From NCBI GenBank assembly GCA_029582265.1, contig CM055820.1:18124485-18188484 (forward strand): a stretch of DNA of 64,000 nt. Reading direction: 5' to 3'. How positions within the stretch are numbered: position 1 is the first letter of the stretch; each line of letters begins with the position of its first letter. The position numbers and the translations under genes are program-made. The stretch is from Zoroaster sp. YZ-2022. Lineage: Eukaryota > Echinodermata > Asteroidea > Forcipulatida > Zoroasteridae. The notes under the pieces were generated by a model that made no database searches, had not been told where the DNA came from, and saw nothing but the letters and a program-made list of their open reading frames with translations. Shown piece by piece: positions 61,301 through 64,000 of the stretch.

Positions 61301-61512
61301 TTGTCTTTTTCTGTATGTCTCTTCCTATAGATCTTTGACAATGCAAATGAGATGGATACCCAAGGTTATTCAAACGTGTACAAAATAGATGACTGTTGAT
61401 CTTTGTATTTCCTTTGCTAATGATATTAAACCATTTTTGTTTTGATGTATACAGGGTCCTAATGACTGGGAGGACAATCAGTGGTTGCCAGTATCCTGTA
61501 CTACTAGGATGT
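52388..61512 (+). CDS. Fibrocystin-L (PKHD1L1)-like protein, internal exons
   Basis: Exons with matching phases: 52388-52508, 52602-52961, 53365-53516, 55429-55686, 56542-56795, 60365-60516 and perhaps 61455-61512. They read TLTVEDATYETQQVHIEFP, TAQEMEQALNLSLGSEVVVV then SASYVVVFHIAEG, LPLLLVIQENADLMVMV, EEAYCGHWSVKNPYN, ATPPMGGMFEVHLYGQVFK and ATANKLKELLQDNLDIGSL, then EGTCAGYSWEIEWTSKGG. Alternating segments of the form (A/S)PP.GG.F.V...G, ATA..L...L..IGS..V.R.G.CAGY.W.IEW and LP.L.V.EN are what I know of fibrocystin-L, a large IPT/TIG-repeat membrane protein of cilia and stereocilia. Exon 56542-56795 needs a 1-bp shift near 56725. The last candidate exon stops at TGTACTACTAGGATGTAG, so the true downstream course is unclear. 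Neither terminus is in the window. Confidence 0.62.
53666..54645. mobile_element. MITE family G copy with ~23 internal 35-bp units
   Basis: GGGACAATATCACCATGATC opens it. The unit GATCAACAGGGCATGGAATC plus AGAGTGCTAGTTTTA then repeats from about 53690 to 54490. The usual right half follows (AACTCAGTGACTGAATATA, TTTCAGTCATTGTTGTCATC, GATTCCATGCCCTGTTGAAA) and ends GTGGCCCTTTAAG. It is intronic to the fibrocystin-L-like gene. Confidence 0.93.
57132..59388 (-). mobile_element. CR1/L2-like LINE with 2A-like motif, PHD finger and endonuclease; RT core deleted
   Basis: The minus strand starts MNGVTHTGLLLLLSG followed by DINVNPGP, a 2A-like motif. A PHD-like finger (CGVCSKSVKWKQQAIECEDC, WYHKEC, ICSNCGLPN) follows, with a frameshift near 59200. 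The APE endonuclease (58900-~58250) has DIITGTESWL, VGAFYRSQ, VWLLGDFNLPDVDW and PGISDHEAVVLNV. The linker (KKRLYRKARQRGTSSAWELF) stops at ~57840. The next residues (HHPYLGVELSSDLKWTTHID) already belong to the RT thumb/C-terminus, with RPKLEYCSAIWDP and RTKFRLTTIYKETHGI, ending at a stop near 57132. So the fingers and palm with the catalytic Asp pair are gone, about 1 kb. It sits in an intron of the fibrocystin-L-like gene, in antisense. Confidence 0.85.
59389..60260 (-). other. Probable LINE 5' region plus a ~190-bp direct duplication
   Basis: 59389-~59990 continues upstream of the LINE start codon and may be its 5' UTR; no conserved ORF is seen. At 60001-60055 and 60190-60245, GGTTTTGTGGTTTAAGTC-like and TTTGAAGTCAGATTTT segments repeat, giving a diverged tandem duplication. 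Confidence 0.4.
60580..60830 (-). mobile_element. Interspersed element W, copy 2, unexpanded
   Basis: Read on the minus strand it follows element W (6128-7025): GATTTGACAAAAGTAAAAA, one shortened repeat unit (GAGTAGCAGGCG, TTTGGTCTAGAGGACACAG), GGATGTTTAATTTTGGAGG and CCTTGGTGGCTACTTCTC. Confidence 0.8.
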
Positions 61513-62520
61513 AGCCAATGTGTAGATCTATAGGACTCAAGACACCAGTCGAATCAATGCTGATGATGAATGTGTAAGTGACAAAAAGCTTTTTCTGAAT
61601 TTGAGTCACTGTTGGTGGTAAAATGTGCAAAATATCTGTTATATCAGTGATATTTTCGGAAAATCATTAATATTTTAGGAATATCGTCAGTATGACGATA
61701 ATATTCAAAAACTTAATCGACTTACCCAATAATTTATTGAATGTCGTATCATGACAATATTATTGTGTCATCATCCAGGCCTAGTTTGATAAGTTAAACC
61801 AAGAATGACTGAAGCTTGATTTGAACCTCTGACATCTGGATAGCAGTACCAATGCTCTACAAACCGAGTTGACAATCATCTCTAGTCAGTTGTGGTCAAT
61901 TTGATGAATTTTTTTTTTATCTCCCCTCTCCCCCCAAAAAATCATTTGAATTTGCTTAGTCAGTTTATCCTTGTAGTACACCAACCTAGCATGTCAATCA
62001 AACAGCTCATAGATTGGTCAGTAAGGTTACAGTGTACCTGACAACTGTTACTATCCACTAGTCCAGGCTTTAACCTTAAGGATTGAGAAGGCACAGCCAC
62101 TTTGGCCTTGTCTGCCTCAAAATTTGAAGGGGCATCAAGGCCAAAACAAAAAAGTTTGAAATTATCTAAGAAATATTCAGCAGCTAACTGATCCAAGCAG
62201 TTGCTTATGATCCACCACCGGTGCATGCAGCATGTAAGCTACACAGCGTGGTTGTGAGAATATTTATTTACTCTCCTTTAGTTCTAGCTTGCACTTTGAG
62301 TAGCATTTAAGAGCCTTGCATTTTGGCAAACTTTCATAAAGAAAAAGAAAAATGAAAGTTGTGCTGTACAGCCTCCACATATTTATCTTAAATGCGGTGA
62401 ATAGATTGTGACCGTAATCAAAGCTCTATTCATTGAACCTGAAGTTAACCCGAACACCTTGTGTTTGTTCCAACAAGTACTTAATCTCTAGTTATTAATA
62501 TTTGTATTTTGATTCTCCAG

Positions 62521-63277
62521 ACTCTGACAGTAGAGGGCGCTACATATGAGACACAGCAGGTTCACATTGAGTTCCCAACGTGCGTGACAGCCAGCAACTC
62601 TTCTGTATTCTACAGGTTGAAGTTAGGCCAAAGTGTGACAGGTTTGTTAACATCAAAAACTTAACTGTAAATGGCCAATTCCTGGCCTGCTTTTATTTTC
62701 TAAACATTTTAGTAATTTTTATGGCTTTGTATAGATGATGTAACCTGTGATGTCATGCCTACCAAAAACAGGACATTTCTCCCCAGCAGTATGTGCGTGC
62801 ATCCTGTTTTGGAGGTCACAGGTCACATCATCTATAGATGATGGATTGATCTCTATTATAGTGAGTTCAGTGAGACGATGTGTCCTGTGACGACATGTCT
62901 AAACCAAAACAGGATGAGCAAGCATACCACCAGGCAGAAAACGTGACCGCGCCACAATTTTGCAAACAACCTTTGCAAGGTCACATTGTCTATACTGAGA
63001 CTTGTCAAAAAATCCCAGAGGACTAGCTGGCCTGTAACAGTCTATTATCCAATAAATGAAAATCAGCTTTATTTCCACAAAGGACCAGTTATTATCTTGT
63101 ATGATGCTAGCTGTTTGTTCATTCTTTTTCCCTCTGAAGGTGACATCAACGTGACAGGGACGGCAGAGGAGATGGAGGAAGCGTTGAACTTCGCTCTCGG
63201 CTCAGACATGGTCGTCATCAGCAAGACCGAAGATGGTATCTCTGCTTCGTATGTTGTTGTTTTCCACATCGCTGAAG
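62521..63277 (+). pseudogene. Duplicated fibrocystin-L-like exon pair, second exon broken by a MITE
   Basis: Exon 62521-62641 keeps the 121-bp length and borders of 52388-52508. The second exon (62735-63277) keeps its acceptor and the donor AAG/GTAAAT. It is interrupted after ACCAAAAACAGGACATTTCT, and the inserted sequence brings a stop. The rest (from KKSQRTSWPVTVYYP to SKTEDGISASYVVV) stays open. The substitutions in the open part are conservative, suggesting recent duplication or past constraint. It could also be a working gene with a MITE-derived intron. Confidence 0.7.
62785..62968. mobile_element. Palindromic MITE family P, copy 2, inside an exon
   Basis: AGTATGTGCGTGCATCCTGT then TTTGG is mirrored by CCAAAACAGGATGAGCAAGC, ATAC. 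It matches 17893-18115. The uninterrupted exon is preserved at 52602-52961. Confidence 0.85.
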
Positions 63278-63621
63278 GTAAATATATCTGCTTTGTTGAC
63301 CTGGCAATGGGTATTTATTGATTTGATTCTTAGGTCAGGATAATGGACAAATAATTTGATTTATGCCCTAAACCGAGATGTCTATAACACACTATATTGA
63401 CCTTATTCATGAGTTAGCCATCTTATGTCTTATTCCCTGAATACAAGAGGTTGTCTACCTGTACATACTCATTATAGTAACCTGCCTAATTGTTTCCGTT
63501 TGCAGGGGCAAACACGCTTTCAAATGTCATTGAATTTTAAGTGAATTAATGGAAATAGCTACATCCATTTATTTATTCCTTATGTCAGGAATGAACTTTC
63601 TTTGAAATTCACCAATATTGA

Positions 63622-63925
63622 TCAGGCGCGGATCCAGGAATTGTTTAGACGGGGGACACACCCAACACGAACATTTTTTTCCCTGTGCTAACATTGTATA
63701 TTGTTTGTAATCATGTTTTTTTTCTTTGTTTTCGCGCCTTAAGCGCCCAGCAGGGTGGATATGTGCGCGCTACAAATCTTTATTATTATTATTGTTATTA
63801 TTATTAAATGCTAGCGCGAAGCCCTTACGGCGTTGGGTCCGGGGCCCGCTTAAGGGCCGCGGAAAATTTTTGATTCTGGATGCTCTGTGGTGCAATCTGA
63901 GGCGATTCCTGGCCAGTTTCACCTG
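63622..63925 (+). mobile_element. SINE tail nested in a hAT-like MITE
   Basis: CAGGCGCGGATCCAGGAAT opens a CAGG-type element. A SINE-like tail (CGCCTTAAGCGCCCAGCAGG, GCGCGCTACAAATC, (TTA)n to 63808) lies inside. GGGTCCGGGGCCCGCTTAAG follows, as in many hAT-derived MITEs. Exact ends not fixed. Confidence 0.55.
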
Positions 63926-63959
63926 ACTTTTTTTGCAACAGTTTTCAAGATTATATGGA

Positions 63960-63961
<2 letters not shown>

Positions 63962-63997
<36 letters not shown>
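63962..63997. repeat. (TA)n microsatellite
   Basis: About 17 TA repeats close to the window end. Confidence 0.98.

Positions 63998-64000
<3 letters not shown>

Larger units (their letters stand above)
61612..63620 (+). repeat. Segmental duplication, copy 2
   Basis: A near copy of 51055-53320 lacking the hairpin element and the 32-bp repeat expansion, but with a family P MITE inside its second exon. The similarity breaks at 63620, where a new element (CAGGCGCGGATCCAGGAAT) begins. Confidence 0.9.

Overview
This is eukaryotic genomic DNA: genes split by GT-AG introns, AT-rich intergenic sequence, a 500-N assembly gap (19631-20130), many tRNA-headed SINEs with (TTA)n tails, nested MITEs, CR1/L2-type LINEs and a THAP/YqaJ DNA transposon. 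LRR-GPCR exons, fibrocystin-L-like exons and a LINE carrying a 2A-like NPGP motif point to a marine deuterostome. A sea urchin or other echinoderm is most likely, but this rests on family content and not on a database match.

Layout. (1) 0.7-18.6 kb, minus strand: ten GT-AG exons whose reading phases all agree. They form the C-terminal part of a host gene whose encoded protein resembles SLF2/FAM178 (a Smc5/6 localisation factor). Its introns are crowded with minisatellites (33-, 58-, 30- and 60-bp units), SINEs and nested MITEs. (2) 20.2-20.8 kb: an unidentified minus-strand protein remnant next to the gap. (3) 21.4-32.05 kb, plus strand: LRR exons of about 72-90 bp followed by a single 7TM exon of a relaxin-receptor/GRL101-like LRR-GPCR. 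It is broken by several frameshifts and interrupted by a 3.2-kb array of a 47-bp unit. (4) 32-36.9 kb: repeats and MITEs. (5) 37.1-43.9 kb: a two-gene DNA transposon of ISL2EU type. A decayed THAP/DDE transposase (+) faces an intact six-exon SWIM/YqaJ-nuclease/PHD gene (-). (6) 44.07-44.41 kb: a MITE with 48-bp inverted ends. (7) 46.4-48.0 kb: ORF1 (zinc-knuckle, gag-like) of a LINE with no ORF2. (8) 48.2-51.5 kb: MITEs and tandem arrays. (9) 52.4-63.3 kb, plus strand: exons of a fibrocystin-L (PKHD1L1)-like protein. A CR1-like LINE lacking its RT core sits in one intron, and the first two exons are duplicated at 61.6-63.6 kb, where a MITE disrupts one of them.

No operon, cluster or defence system is visible. 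The most informative signals are repeats in action. A 60-bp minisatellite grew out of an exon/intron boundary and so repeats a splice donor about 14 times. Two unrelated mobile-element families show the same internal unit once or twice in some copies and about 12 or about 23 times in another. Transposons are nested two and three deep with intact target-site duplications. Many small indels in coding exons may be real decay or uncorrected assembly errors.
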